A stretch of 64,000 nt of DNA, from assembly GCF_030698175.1 (NCBI RefSeq), contig NZ_JAUYNT010000015.1:1-64000 (forward strand), given 5' to 3'. The DNA is from Pseudomonas sp. GTDB taxonomy: Bacteria; Pseudomonadota; Gammaproteobacteria; Pseudomonadales; Pseudomonadaceae. Under the pieces are notes generated by a model that did not search any database, had not been told where the DNA came from, and saw nothing but the letters and a program-made list of their open reading frames with translations. Positions within the stretch are counted from its first letter, which is position 1; every line of letters starts with the position of its first letter. This document shows, piece after piece, positions 44,681 to 55,205 of the stretch. Both the position numbers and the translations under genes were made by a program.

Positions 44681-46270
44681 ATGAAGATACGAATTTCGCC
44701 GCTCAAGCGCGCGATAGCGGGGGCCGCTTTGCTTGCGAGCGCCACTGCGCAGGCCCAGTTGGCGCAAAACCTGACCATTGGTAACCCCAAAGCCATGGCG
44801 ATGGGCAACGCCATTACCGCCGATTACAGCGGTATCGATGCCGTGCATTACAACCCGGCGGCGCTGAGCAAACTCAAAGGCCGGCAGACCACACTCAAGT
44901 TCATTACTGGGGTGATGGATATTCGGGCAGATTTTGATGCTCCGGCCAACTACGGCAGCAAGTTTCTGGGCTCGGACAACGACCCAGTGGCCAACTCGTC
45001 CAGTCGTACCACCACCTCGGCGTTGTATTTTCCGGGGGTGGGCGGTACCACTGAACTGCCGGTGCTGTTTGCGCCGCTGGCGGGGCTGTCGATCAATCCG
45101 CCGGGCTCAAAGCTGACCTTTGCCACCGACGTCTATACCCCGCAAGCCTTGGGCTTTATTCGTGATGACGATGACCCCGGGCGCTACCAAGGTAAAGAAG
45201 TGGCCATGCAGCGGCTGACTTACTTCTCGCCGGCGGTGGGTTATCAGTTGAATGATGAGCTTTCACTCGGGCTGTCGATCAACTTTTCGCACCAGGCGCT
45301 GGCACTTAATCAGGATTTTCGGGCGCCCAATTTGTTGACCGGGGCCATTGGCCAAACCCAGGAAGCACTCTGTGGTATCAAGGGCAATCCCTTAAATATT
45401 TTAGTGAATATTTGTGGTGGCGAGTTCGGGCCCTTTACCGATTTGGCCAATCTCGATATCGATATGCAGCAAAGCCTATCGCCGACCTGGAACCTGGGCG
45501 TGCTGTGGGAGCCGACCGACTGGTTCGCCTGGGGCGCGGTGTACCAGAGTGAGGCCAAGATGCATTTGCAGGGCAAGTACACCGTGGACTACTCGCAGAA
45601 CTGGCAGGGCTTTTGGCAAGACTTTGATAAGGCAGTTTTTGGGGTGTTTCTTAATAGCATCACCCCGGATGGGGTAGGTAAGGAAACCGGCAATGTGTCG
45701 ATGGACCTTACCTATCCGCAGCATTTTTCAACCGGAATAAAACTAAAACCGGCCAGTAAGTGGCAGTTCAATGTTGACGTTAAATGGACCGATTATGCCG
45801 CCTGGGAAAAGTTCGAGCTGAATTTTGATCGGCAGTTGGATATGTTGAAAATTGCCAGCATCTTCTCGCCGGAAAATGCCACGGCCACGACCATCACCCT
45901 GGACCGGGGCTATGAGTCGGTTTGGAGTTGGGCGCTTGGCGTGCAATATGACGTTAATGATCGCCTGAGTCTGCGGGCGGGCTACGAGCCACGACCTTCG
46001 GCAGTCCCCGACAATAAAGCCGACGCCTTAGTGCCACTGGGTGATGCCCAGCTTTATGGTCTTGGCTTGGGTTATCGCTGGGACCAAGAGACGGTGATCG
46101 ATCTGGGCTTCAACTATCTGGTCAGCAAGCAGAGCATTCCAGCGGGTAGCAGCTGTAACGCTAACTGTTCGGGTATCGATAGCATCGTCTACAACCCCTA
46201 TGCCGACTTGGATATTGAAACCACGGTGAAGGCCTATATCTTGGCGCTCACCTACACCACGAGTTTTTAG
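44681..46270 (+). CDS. FadL/OmpP1-type outer-membrane channel (FilD-like)
   Basis: A 529-residue outer-membrane protein with a signal peptide (about 1-27) and a FadL-family N-terminus (GNPKAMAMGNAITADYSGIDAVHYNPAALSKLKG, about 35-67). The rest has barrel strand patterns and ends with a C-terminal aromatic (TTSF). FadL channels take up hydrophobic substrates such as long-chain fatty acids. It starts 18 bases after the barrel gene and overlaps the next gene by one base. It may provide a lipid-responsive arm of this cluster. Confidence 0.83.
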   Translation: MKIRISPLKRAIAGAALLASATAQAQLAQNLTIGNPKAMAMGNAITADYSGIDAVHYNPAALSKLKGRQTTLKFITGVMDIRADFDAPANYGSKFLGSDNDPVANSSSRTTTSALYFPGVGGTTELPVLFAPLAGLSINPPGSKLTFATDVYTPQALGFIRDDDDPGRYQGKEVAMQRLTYFSPAVGYQLNDELSLGLSINFSHQALALNQDFRAPNLLTGAIGQTQEALCGIKGNPLNILVNICGGEFGPFTDLANLDIDMQQSLSPTWNLGVLWEPTDWFAWGAVYQSEAKMHLQGKYTVDYSQNWQGFWQDFDKAVFGVFLNSITPDGVGKETGNVSMDLTYPQHFSTGIKLKPASKWQFNVDVKWTDYAAWEKFELNFDRQLDMLKIASIFSPENATATTITLDRGYESVWSWALGVQYDVNDRLSLRAGYEPRPSAVPDNKADALVPLGDAQLYGLGLGYRWDQETVIDLGFNYLVSKQSIPAGSSCNANCSGIDSIVYNPYADLDIETTVKAYILALTYTTSF

Positions 46271-46275
46271 TGCTT

Positions 46276-47436
46276 ATGCAGCGGTTAATCATCAGTCTCA
46301 GCTTGCTTGCCGCCCTCGATGCACACGCCAGTAATGGTCGGTATTTGACCTGGGTCGATGATCAGGGCCGTGTGCACAACACCTTTGTTGACAGTGGTTA
46401 CGGCTCGCAACAGCGCTCGGCCGAGCGGCGGATCACGCAGAGCGATCAAGCCCGGCTTGCCGACCAGGCCCAGAGCAACTGGCCAGGCAGTGCTGGCGGC
46501 GGCGAAAACAAGCGACGTTATTTCACCTGGGTCGACGCTGGCGGCACTATGCAGAGCAGCTTTTACGCTGGCGCCCAGCAGTTGGATGGGCAAAAGAATC
46601 TGACCCTGCCCAATGGCCAGCATTCCAGTGATTACATCGATGCCGAAGCCTTTGAAGAGAAGGGCTTCGTGCGCAGTGAAAACGGCAACCCCTATTACAC
46701 CTGGGCCGATGAGCAGGGGCGCATGCACAACTCGCCAATTTCCGCCGAGCAGCGCGCCGATGGTCTGCGCCGCGGCGCGCAGGCCAGCAGCATCAAGTAC
46801 ACCGAAGGTCGTCAGGTTGAGTTTAATCAGCCGGCGGCAGAGTTGCCGGGGCTCGATGGCCAGATGACGCCGGCGCTGCTGGCCTTGCTTGAAGGCAGTA
46901 AAGAGAAGAGCGCCGGGCTGTACCAGAGTTTGCAAGACAACTGCTGCGTGCAGCTGGCGGATGGCGCTTTCACCGAGTTGTCGGCGGATGAGCCGCGTTA
47001 CCAGGAGCTCAACGGCCTGTCGCCGAGCTTTGATTTCCCCATGGGCCGTAGTTATTACGCCGCGCTGAAGTTGCCCAGCTCGCAGCGCACCTATGGTTTA
47101 CGGGTACGCAGTTTTGCCAACAAGCAGGTGGTGTATCCCTCGCTGTTGTTTCTGGATGAACGCAAGCACCCAACCCGCTTGGTCAGCGATGCGGTCTATC
47201 AACTGCACGCCGAGACCTGGTATCGCTATGCCTTTATCGAGGGCACGATCCCCGTCAATGCCATGCAAGGGGAGCGCTACGTGTTGCTGTTGACCACCGC
47301 TGAAGACCGCCAACTACAAACCCTGGATAACAAGCCGTTCAAGCGCCCCTTGCAGGATTTGGCCTTGGATGAGGCCGGCATGCAGGTGCACCAGCATGCC
47401 GAAGTCGGCGGCTTTGAGTTGGCAGTGGTGCGTTAA
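46276..47436 (+). CDS. FilE-like secreted protein with three YxTWxDxxG repeats
   Basis: A 386-residue protein with a signal peptide (about 1-20) and three copies of a YxTWxDxxGxxxxS/T motif: RYLTWVDDQGRVHNT (about 22-36), RYFTWVDAGGTMQSS (about 81-95) and YYTWADEQGRMHNS (about 140-153). These resemble the DUF4124-like WVDxxGxVHYS motif of periplasmic proteins. The C-terminal half (from about 190) looks beta-rich. The ATG at 46276 is listed; a GTG at 46270 overlaps the FadL stop. It closes the operon. Confidence 0.75.
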   Translation: MQRLIISLSLLAALDAHASNGRYLTWVDDQGRVHNTFVDSGYGSQQRSAERRITQSDQARLADQAQSNWPGSAGGGENKRRYFTWVDAGGTMQSSFYAGAQQLDGQKNLTLPNGQHSSDYIDAEAFEEKGFVRSENGNPYYTWADEQGRMHNSPISAEQRADGLRRGAQASSIKYTEGRQVEFNQPAAELPGLDGQMTPALLALLEGSKEKSAGLYQSLQDNCCVQLADGAFTELSADEPRYQELNGLSPSFDFPMGRSYYAALKLPSSQRTYGLRVRSFANKQVVYPSLLFLDERKHPTRLVSDAVYQLHAETWYRYAFIEGTIPVNAMQGERYVLLLTTAEDRQLQTLDNKPFKRPLQDLALDEAGMQVHQHAEVGGFELAVVR

Positions 47437-47459
47437 CAGCGGTGCAAATGAGCCGCTAA

Positions 47460-49409
47460 TTACTCACGCCACGGCGCTGGTGCGCCAATCAAGCGGCCCA
47501 TGGCGCCTTGTATGCCGATCTCTTTGAGGGCAGTCAGCTCAGCCTCGGTTTCGACCATTTCGGCAATCAGCGGCATGTCGATGCTGTTGGTTGCGCGGTA
47601 GATGGCTTCAATAAAGCTGTGTTTGTCGGCTTCCTGATCGATCGCGCGGATGTAGCTGCCGTCGATTTTCAGGTACGCCAGGCCAAGATTGGTGAGGTTG
47701 CCGATCAAGCTGAAGTTACCGCCGAAGTGTTGCACGCCAAGCTTGTAACCCGCCGCCCGCACGGCTTGACTGAGCTGCTCCAGTTGCGCGGCCGCGGGCA
47801 GATAGCGCTCATCCAACTCCAGGGTCAGCAGGCCATCTTGCCTTGGGTTGTTGCGCAAAATCTGCAGCACTCGGGCCTGGCTGTCAGCATCGCGCAGGGT
47901 TTGCCCGGAGAGGCTCAGGGCCAGCGGTTGTGGGTGCTGGCTCAGGTGCTTGAGGCTGCTTTCCAACATGGCGATATCCAGTCGCGCCGACCAGCCGAGG
48001 CGCTCGATCCAGGGCAAGAATTGACCGGCAGCAATCGCCTCGCCCTGTGGGTCAATCAGGCGGGCGAGCACTTTCTGGTGCAGGATTTTGCCGGTGTCGG
48101 CACAGCTGGCAACCGGCTGGAAGAATAATTTGAGCTTGCTTTGTGCAAGCGCCGCGTCGATCCAGCCGCGCCAGTCCAGCAGGCTGTTGCCATTCTGGCT
48201 GGCACCATCATCGAGTCGCGCCCAGATTTTGCCGGGCGTGCCTTGGGCTTGGGTCAGCGCCAGGTCGGTGCGAGCGAAGACTGCACCGGCCTGATCGCCT
48301 GGGCTAAAAGCGCCGATGCCAATGAAGGCCAGCGGCGACATGCCACTCGCGCGGGCTTCTGCGAGGTTATCTACTGCAGTGGCCAACTCACGGGCCAATT
48401 GGTCGGCCGCCTCGCCAGTCAGACCCGGTGCGACCAAGGTGAATTCACCGGCACGGCTGCGTGAACCCAGCCATTCGCTGCGGTTGGGACTCTCCAGTTG
48501 TTGCTTGCAGACCTCGCCCATGGCTTTGATCAGGGCGTCGGTTTTCTGCCCACCAAGCTTTTGGTTGAGCCCGGCTAAATCCGCCAGGCGGATAAACAGC
48601 AAATAGCCGGCGGCATTATGTTCGCAGACCATTAATTGCTCGGCCAAACGAATATCCAGCAAGCGGCGATTAGCCAGGCCGGTCAGGTTGTCCTGGTAAG
48701 CTTCAATGCGCAGTTTTTCACTGCGGGCGGCCTCTTCGCTGAACAGTGTTTTGAGCTTTTGCACCATCTGGTTCATCGCCAGCACTACCCGTTTGAGTTC
48801 TGGCGTGCGCGGAATCTGCTGTACCGAGAGGAATTCGCGGCGACTAATGGCTTCGGCCTGATCGACCATGTTATCCAGCGGCCGCAGCTGTGTGCGTAGC
48901 AGCCAGCCGCCGAGCAGGGCGCTAACCACTCCGCAAATCAGCAGCCAGACCAGGCTGCCAATCGCGCTGTCCCACAGCTTGGCCAGGGCAAATTGCGGGT
49001 GGCTTTGTACTTCGACGCGGGCGGCTTGCTCCCAGCCGCGCATGATCAGGGCATCGCCACCTTGGGCGCGTAGATCGACCAGGTTGACGAACCAGTCGGG
49101 TACTTGCTGCTCGCTGGAGTCGCTGTTGCTGCGCTCGACTATTACCTCGTCATTGGGAATGCGCACCACCCGGATACTGGCAAAGTAGCCGCTATCAAAC
49201 ACCGAACTGACCATTAGTTCGAGCATCGCCGGATCGTCAACGTGAGGGGTCATCGACAACCCCAGCGCGGTAGCGGCGTCTTGGGCATGGGAGCGCAACT
49301 GGCTGATCAGCTGCTCGCGTGAGCTTTCGACCCCGGCAATAAAACTGCCGGTGAAGGCTACCAGCAAAAACAGGCAGATCGCTAAGAACAACTGTTTGAG
49401 TAATGACAT
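47460..49409 (-). CDS. lapD: Degenerate GGDEF-EAL c-di-GMP receptor LapD
   Basis: LapD sits in the inner membrane, binds c-di-GMP through its EAL domain and holds the LapG protease away from cell-surface adhesins. The 649-residue protein has two membrane helices (about 5-25 and 148-170) bracketing a periplasmic LapD/MoxY-type domain, a HAMP, a degenerate GGDEF (RAGEF at 319-323) and a degenerate EAL (KVLAR at 446-450). Both degenerations are those known for LapD. It follows lapG by 9 bases. No LapA adhesin gene is present in the window. Confidence 0.92.
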   Translation of the reverse strand: MSLLKQLFLAICLFLLVAFTGSFIAGVESSREQLISQLRSHAQDAATALGLSMTPHVDDPAMLELMVSSVFDSGYFASIRVVRIPNDEVIVERSNSDSSEQQVPDWFVNLVDLRAQGGDALIMRGWEQAARVEVQSHPQFALAKLWDSAIGSLVWLLICGVVSALLGGWLLRTQLRPLDNMVDQAEAISRREFLSVQQIPRTPELKRVVLAMNQMVQKLKTLFSEEAARSEKLRIEAYQDNLTGLANRRLLDIRLAEQLMVCEHNAAGYLLFIRLADLAGLNQKLGGQKTDALIKAMGEVCKQQLESPNRSEWLGSRSRAGEFTLVAPGLTGEAADQLARELATAVDNLAEARASGMSPLAFIGIGAFSPGDQAGAVFARTDLALTQAQGTPGKIWARLDDGASQNGNSLLDWRGWIDAALAQSKLKLFFQPVASCADTGKILHQKVLARLIDPQGEAIAAGQFLPWIERLGWSARLDIAMLESSLKHLSQHPQPLALSLSGQTLRDADSQARVLQILRNNPRQDGLLTLELDERYLPAAAQLEQLSQAVRAAGYKLGVQHFGGNFSLIGNLTNLGLAYLKIDGSYIRAIDQEADKHSFIEAIYRATNSIDMPLIAEMVETEAELTALKEIGIQGAMGRLIGAPAPWRE

Positions 49410-49418
49410 TGAGCTCTC

Positions 49419-50135
49419 CTAACCCTCGCCAATGGCGAAACCTTCTTCGCGCATTTTTTTCAGTAGATCTTGCCAGCGTGAGAGTTTCTTACTGTCGCTG
49501 GCGCGCTTGCCGCTTGCTGCGCCGGGCAGGTACAAGCCCTCGGCGTTGAAGGCGTAAACCGGTAGTAGGTCTTTGCGTTGTGAGGCCGGACGGATCTCGC
49601 CAATCAGGTTGTCGAGCACCAAAGGTATGGCGCTGGGGCTGCTGTAGTAGGTCAGCACCATATGTGCCTGGTTGTAGTTGAGGGCTTTAACATAGGTGAT
49701 GCGCAGTTTTTCACTGGGTACGCCCAGGCGGCGCAGGGTGAAATATTTGCCGATGGCGTAGTCTTCACAATCGCCGGCGCCCTTAACCAGGGCTTCGATG
49801 GGGGTGGCCCAGTAATCGTTTTGCCGCCAGTTTTGGTTGTCATCAACAAAGCGCAACTGCCGATTAAAGAAGCGGTTAACGGCCTGCAGTTGCGCGCTTT
49901 CCTCATCATTGAGACTGCTGTTGATTAGCGCGTCCCAACCTTCGATGCGAACTTTGGCATTGCCGATGTTGCCATAGCGCTTTTCGGCGTTGCGGATGAT
50001 TAGATCAAAGTTCCAGTCGGCATAACTGATGGCGACGCAAGCAAGCAGGCATGCCAGTAGCGCGGGCCTGAGCCAGGCGCGTGCGCGGCGATATAGCGTG
50101 GGGCTGCTTACTCGCGTGTGCATGTCTGCATTCAT
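49419..50135 (-). CDS. lapG: Periplasmic cysteine protease LapG
   Basis: LapG is a calcium-dependent bacterial transglutaminase-like protease that cleaves the N-terminus of large surface adhesins when LapD releases it. The 238-residue protein has a signal peptide or anchor (about 20-39), catalytic C123 (GDCEDYA), H158 (AHMVL) and D175 (VLDNL), spaced as in other LapG proteins. It is upstream of lapD on the minus strand. A substrate adhesin must be encoded elsewhere. Confidence 0.93.
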   Translation of the reverse strand: MNADMHTRVSSPTLYRRARAWLRPALLACLLACVAISYADWNFDLIIRNAEKRYGNIGNAKVRIEGWDALINSSLNDEESAQLQAVNRFFNRQLRFVDDNQNWRQNDYWATPIEALVKGAGDCEDYAIGKYFTLRRLGVPSEKLRITYVKALNYNQAHMVLTYYSSPSAIPLVLDNLIGEIRPASQRKDLLPVYAFNAEGLYLPGAASGKRASDSKKLSRWQDLLKKMREEGFAIGEG

Positions 50136-50153
50136 CGCTCATATGTCAGCAGA

Positions 50154-50561
50154 TTATTGAGGAGAGGTGCGCTGCGGCAGGTTTTTTTGCCGCAGGATGT
50201 ACAGCGTTACCAGTATTGCACTCATCAGCATAAATGCTCTGGCCCAGATAAGTGGTACCAGATAGCAGGAGAGGGCGATACTGGCCCACATCAAGCTGAT
50301 AGCGTAGACCTTGGCGCGCCGCGGTATACCGCGGCCATCCAAATAGTCGTGAATCCACGGGCCAAGCCGGGAATGCTGCACCAGCCAGTTATAAAAGCGC
50401 GCCGAACTGCGCATAAAGCACGCGGCGGCCAGTAGCAGGAAGGGCGTGGTCGGGAGCATCGGCAGAAATATGCCGATTACGCCCAGTACTACGCTCAACC
50501 AGCCCAGCAGCAACAACGCGTAGCGAACGCCCGCGTGGGGATGGATGCGCAAACTGGGCAT
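50154..50561 (-). CDS. DUF454 inner-membrane protein (YbaN-like)
   Basis: A 135-residue membrane protein with three to four helices and the DUF454 signature LGVIGIFLPMLPTTPFLLLAAACFMRSSxRFYNWL (about 23-58). Function is unknown. It is 18 bases upstream of lapG on the same strand, and may be cotranscribed. Confidence 0.88.
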   Translation of the reverse strand: MPSLRIHPHAGVRYALLLLGWLSVVLGVIGIFLPMLPTTPFLLLAAACFMRSSARFYNWLVQHSRLGPWIHDYLDGRGIPRRAKVYAISLMWASIALSCYLVPLIWARAFMLMSAILVTLYILRQKNLPQRTSPQ

Positions 50562-50574
50562 GGCTGTATCGCGT

Positions 50575-51162
50575 TTAGTGGTGACGCGGCTTTAGCAGTG
50601 CCGGCTTTTCATCGGGGGCGTTGCAGAGCAAAAACAACGCGGTGAGCAACTCCGGGATCTGCTCGACCATGTCATCAATCATGTTGCGATCGCGGGCGAT
50701 GTCGCTGAACTCGGGCTGGTCGTCGAACAGGCCGGAGACCGCCATGATCGGCAGCAGCAACTCGCTCACTTCGTCTTCGGCGTCTTCAAACCAGGCGGCT
50801 TCGCGCAGAAACACCCCTTCCATAAAGCCGATGCACCAGCCGCGCAGATCCGAATCGTCTGGCTCATCGCCAAGGTCCAGCTCGCAAGGGATTTCCGGCT
50901 CGTCATCGCTGGCCAGTTGGCGGGCGATATGGGATTTGAGCTGGATTAAGGTGGCCTCGATGTCGACGCGCTCTTCTTCGCTGCGATAGTGCGGTGGCTC
51001 GGAGAACAAAGCGTCAATCCATTCACGCTCATCCGGTTGTTCGGTGCAGATCGACAGCGCGGTCAGGAAACCGTGGGCAGCCACATAGTCGAGCGCCTCA
51101 TCGTGCAATTCGTCAGCGTCGAGAAAGGCTTGCAGGCGGTTCAATTGCTCAGCGAATGACAT
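50575..51162 (-). CDS. UPF0149/YecA-family protein
   Basis: A 195-residue acidic soluble protein with the family signature LDADELHDEALDYVAAHGFLTAL (about 14-36) and WCIGFMEGVFLREAAWFED (about 108-126). Rich in aspartate and glutamate, all alpha-helical, function unknown (YgfB-type). It starts the minus-strand run ending with lapD; its upstream region is shared with divergent recQ. Confidence 0.85.
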   Translation of the reverse strand: MSFAEQLNRLQAFLDADELHDEALDYVAAHGFLTALSICTEQPDEREWIDALFSEPPHYRSEEERVDIEATLIQLKSHIARQLASDDEPEIPCELDLGDEPDDSDLRGWCIGFMEGVFLREAAWFEDAEDEVSELLLPIMAVSGLFDDQPEFSDIARDRNMIDDMVEQIPELLTALFLLCNAPDEKPALLKPRHH

Positions 51163-51267
51163 CTGGGGCTACCTTGAAAGAATAAGCGAAGGACAAGTCT
51201 AGTCTAGTGCGGTGCTGGCGGCAAAACAGACGCTGATAGGGGCGGGCGTTTAGCTCCTTAGCTTGCG

Positions 51268-51316
51268 TATAATGGCCGATTTATGGCAATGCTAAGCGCT
51301 TTTGCTTGGCATTGCC
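51268..51316 (+). promoter_or_regulatory. recQ promoter -10 and 5' leader hairpin
   Basis: A perfect TATAAT (51268-51273) lies about 95 bases before the recQ ATG. About twelve bases after it, GGCAATGCTAAGC (51285-51297) and GCTTGGCATTGCC (51304-51316) form a 13-bp hairpin with one G-U pair, near the expected 5' end of the recQ mRNA. The -35 is not clear. Confidence 0.55.
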
Positions 51317-51368
51317 TGCTCTGCGTGGGGCTCAGCAATGGGGCGCTGCGTTAAGACTTGGAGTTTCT

Positions 51369-53498
<2,130 letters not shown>

Positions 53499-53616
53499 GC
53501 TTGAGGCGCAACGGCTGCTGGTTTTAGTCAGAAAACTGGCACTTTGCTATGGCGTAAATGTGGCACTCTTAACCTAAAGCTATAGTTCGCACGGTTTTGC
53601 TTGCGGAGGGTTGAGG

Positions 53617-54777
53617 ATGGCGCAACAACACGAGTGGCTCGATGATGTTGGCTCCAACACTTACGCCGATCAACTGGCGGTAGGCTTTCGGCGTTTACGC
53701 TTCAGCGCGCCGTTGGAGTCGGAGTATCTGGATTTCGTCCGTGACGACCGCTTTGAATTACAGCGCACCGCACTGATTGGCGCGATCGTGCTGTGGTGTG
53801 CCTTTGCGGCCGTTGACCAACTGCTGATCCACAGCCAAGAGCGCTGGTGGATGTTGGCGGTGCGCGCCTTGGTGCTGGTGTTTTTGTTGGTCTGTGCTTT
53901 TTTGCTGGTGCAGCGTAAATACACTCAGCTGTTAAATCCGCTGTCTATTGCCTGTATTTCTGCCCTGGGCTTGGGCGCCTCGGCGGTGATTGCCATTGCC
54001 CATCGGGTTGATCCCCATTACCCCTATGAGGGACTGCTGCTGGTGTGCATGGCCGGCTATTTTTTGGTCGGCTTGCGTTTGAGTGAGGCGATCATTAGCC
54101 CGCTGCTGATGCTCAGCGGTTATCTGTTGTTTGAGTTGATGGTTGGCATCTCGACGCCGTTGTTGCTGAATAACTTGCTGTTTTTGCTGTTCGGTAACCT
54201 GATTGGCATCGTCGGTTGTTACTTGCTGGAGTACAAATCGCGCGAGCATTTTCTGATCAGTCGCTTAATGCGGGTGCTGGCCGACCATGACAGCCTGACC
54301 GGCTTGCACAACCGGCGTAGTTTTAACCGTCAGCTGGAGCGTCTGTGGCGTTTGGCCCAGCGCGAAGACGTCAGCCTGGCCATGCTGATCTGCGACATCG
54401 ACCACTTCAAACTCTACAACGACAGGTACGGCCACCAAGGTGGCGATGCGGTATTGCAACAGGTCGGGCAACTCTTGGCGGGTGCCGGTCGCCGGCCACT
54501 GGACATGTCGGTGCGGCTGGGCGGTGAAGAATTTGCGGTGCTGCTCTACGACATCAGCCCAGGCGAGGCGCACCAGCGCGCCGAGCAGTTGCGCGCAGCC
54601 CTTGAGCATTTACGCATTGCCCATGCCGGCTCCGAGACCGCAGGGGTGGTCACCCTGTCGATTGGCGTCGCCTGCCTGCAGCCCGCGCAAGGCGGGGCCT
54701 TGGGCCAGCTCTATGAGCAGGCCGACAAGGCGCTGTATCAAGCCAAGAGCCAGGGACGTAATAGAGTCGTTAGCTAG
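53617..54777 (+). CDS. Membrane-bound diguanylate cyclase (HsbD-like)
   Basis: A 386-residue protein with about six membrane helices (about 52-205), a GGDEF domain with an intact GGEEF (302-306), metal ligand DIDHFKLYND (about 260-269) and a complete product-inhibition site RxxD (R293-D296). It should make cyclic di-GMP. Next to recQ it corresponds, from memory, to HsbD of P. aeruginosa. The ATG at 53617 follows GGAGGG; TTG 53611 is in frame. The stop codon TAG is part of the MITE-like element end, so the last codons may have been altered by that insertion. Confidence 0.88.
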   Translation: MAQQHEWLDDVGSNTYADQLAVGFRRLRFSAPLESEYLDFVRDDRFELQRTALIGAIVLWCAFAAVDQLLIHSQERWWMLAVRALVLVFLLVCAFLLVQRKYTQLLNPLSIACISALGLGASAVIAIAHRVDPHYPYEGLLLVCMAGYFLVGLRLSEAIISPLLMLSGYLLFELMVGISTPLLLNNLLFLLFGNLIGIVGCYLLEYKSREHFLISRLMRVLADHDSLTGLHNRRSFNRQLERLWRLAQREDVSLAMLICDIDHFKLYNDRYGHQGGDAVLQQVGQLLAGAGRRPLDMSVRLGGEEFAVLLYDISPGEAHQRAEQLRAALEHLRIAHAGSETAGVVTLSIGVACLQPAQGGALGQLYEQADKALYQAKSQGRNRVVS

Positions 54778-55087
54778 CAGGCCGTTGAAAAACTACTGCG
54801 CTAGGCCATGCGGCGTTGAAATCAGCCTCACAAAAGCGCAGCGTTGAACGCGCTTTAGCGCGGCCCCGAAGGGGTGAGCGAAGCGAATCAAATGCTCATG
54901 TACAGCTCGTACACTGCGCTTTTGACTCACTTCGCTCGCCCTGCGGGCCAGCCTTTGGCTGTTACTGCGCTTCGCTTCGTTGCGGCTGTTTCGCCTTGTG
55001 ACCCACATGGATGTGGGGAATGCCGCTGCCCGTAGGGAACGGGTGCGGCCCTGGCCGTCGCTCGCTACGTTTTTCAACGACCTGCTA
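54775..55087. mobile_element. MITE-like non-coding element with terminal inverted repeats
   Basis: A 313-base stretch begins TAGCAGGCCGTTGAAAAAC (54775-54793) and ends with its near-exact inverse (GTTTTTCAACGACCTGCTA, 55069-55087), 18 of 19 bases matching. The inside holds further inverted repeats (for example GTGAGCGAAGCGAA and TTCGCTCGCC) and no open frame of note. It encodes no transposase. It starts within the stop codon of the diguanylate cyclase gene. The rest of the gap (55088-55205) contains nothing recognisable. Confidence 0.75.
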
Positions 55088-55205
55088 AGTAGTCGCTCGA
55101 CAGGTTTTCTGGCTGATTTTGCCCCAGGCTTTGGCGTCATGGGTGACTGGCGTGGCGGGCCGGCGGTGCTAGCATCGCGGCTATCTTCGCCCGGAGCACA
55201 CGCAG

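Noticed and set aside
43883..44848. Open frame of 321 codons on the minus strand
   Set aside because: Spans the outer-membrane barrel and FadL-type genes on the opposite strand, both of which have signal peptides and family features.
53530..53560. sigma-54-like promoter (TGGCAC...TTGC) before the diguanylate cyclase
   Set aside because: TGGCACTTTGCT has the two boxes too close together; the GG-GC spacing is wrong.
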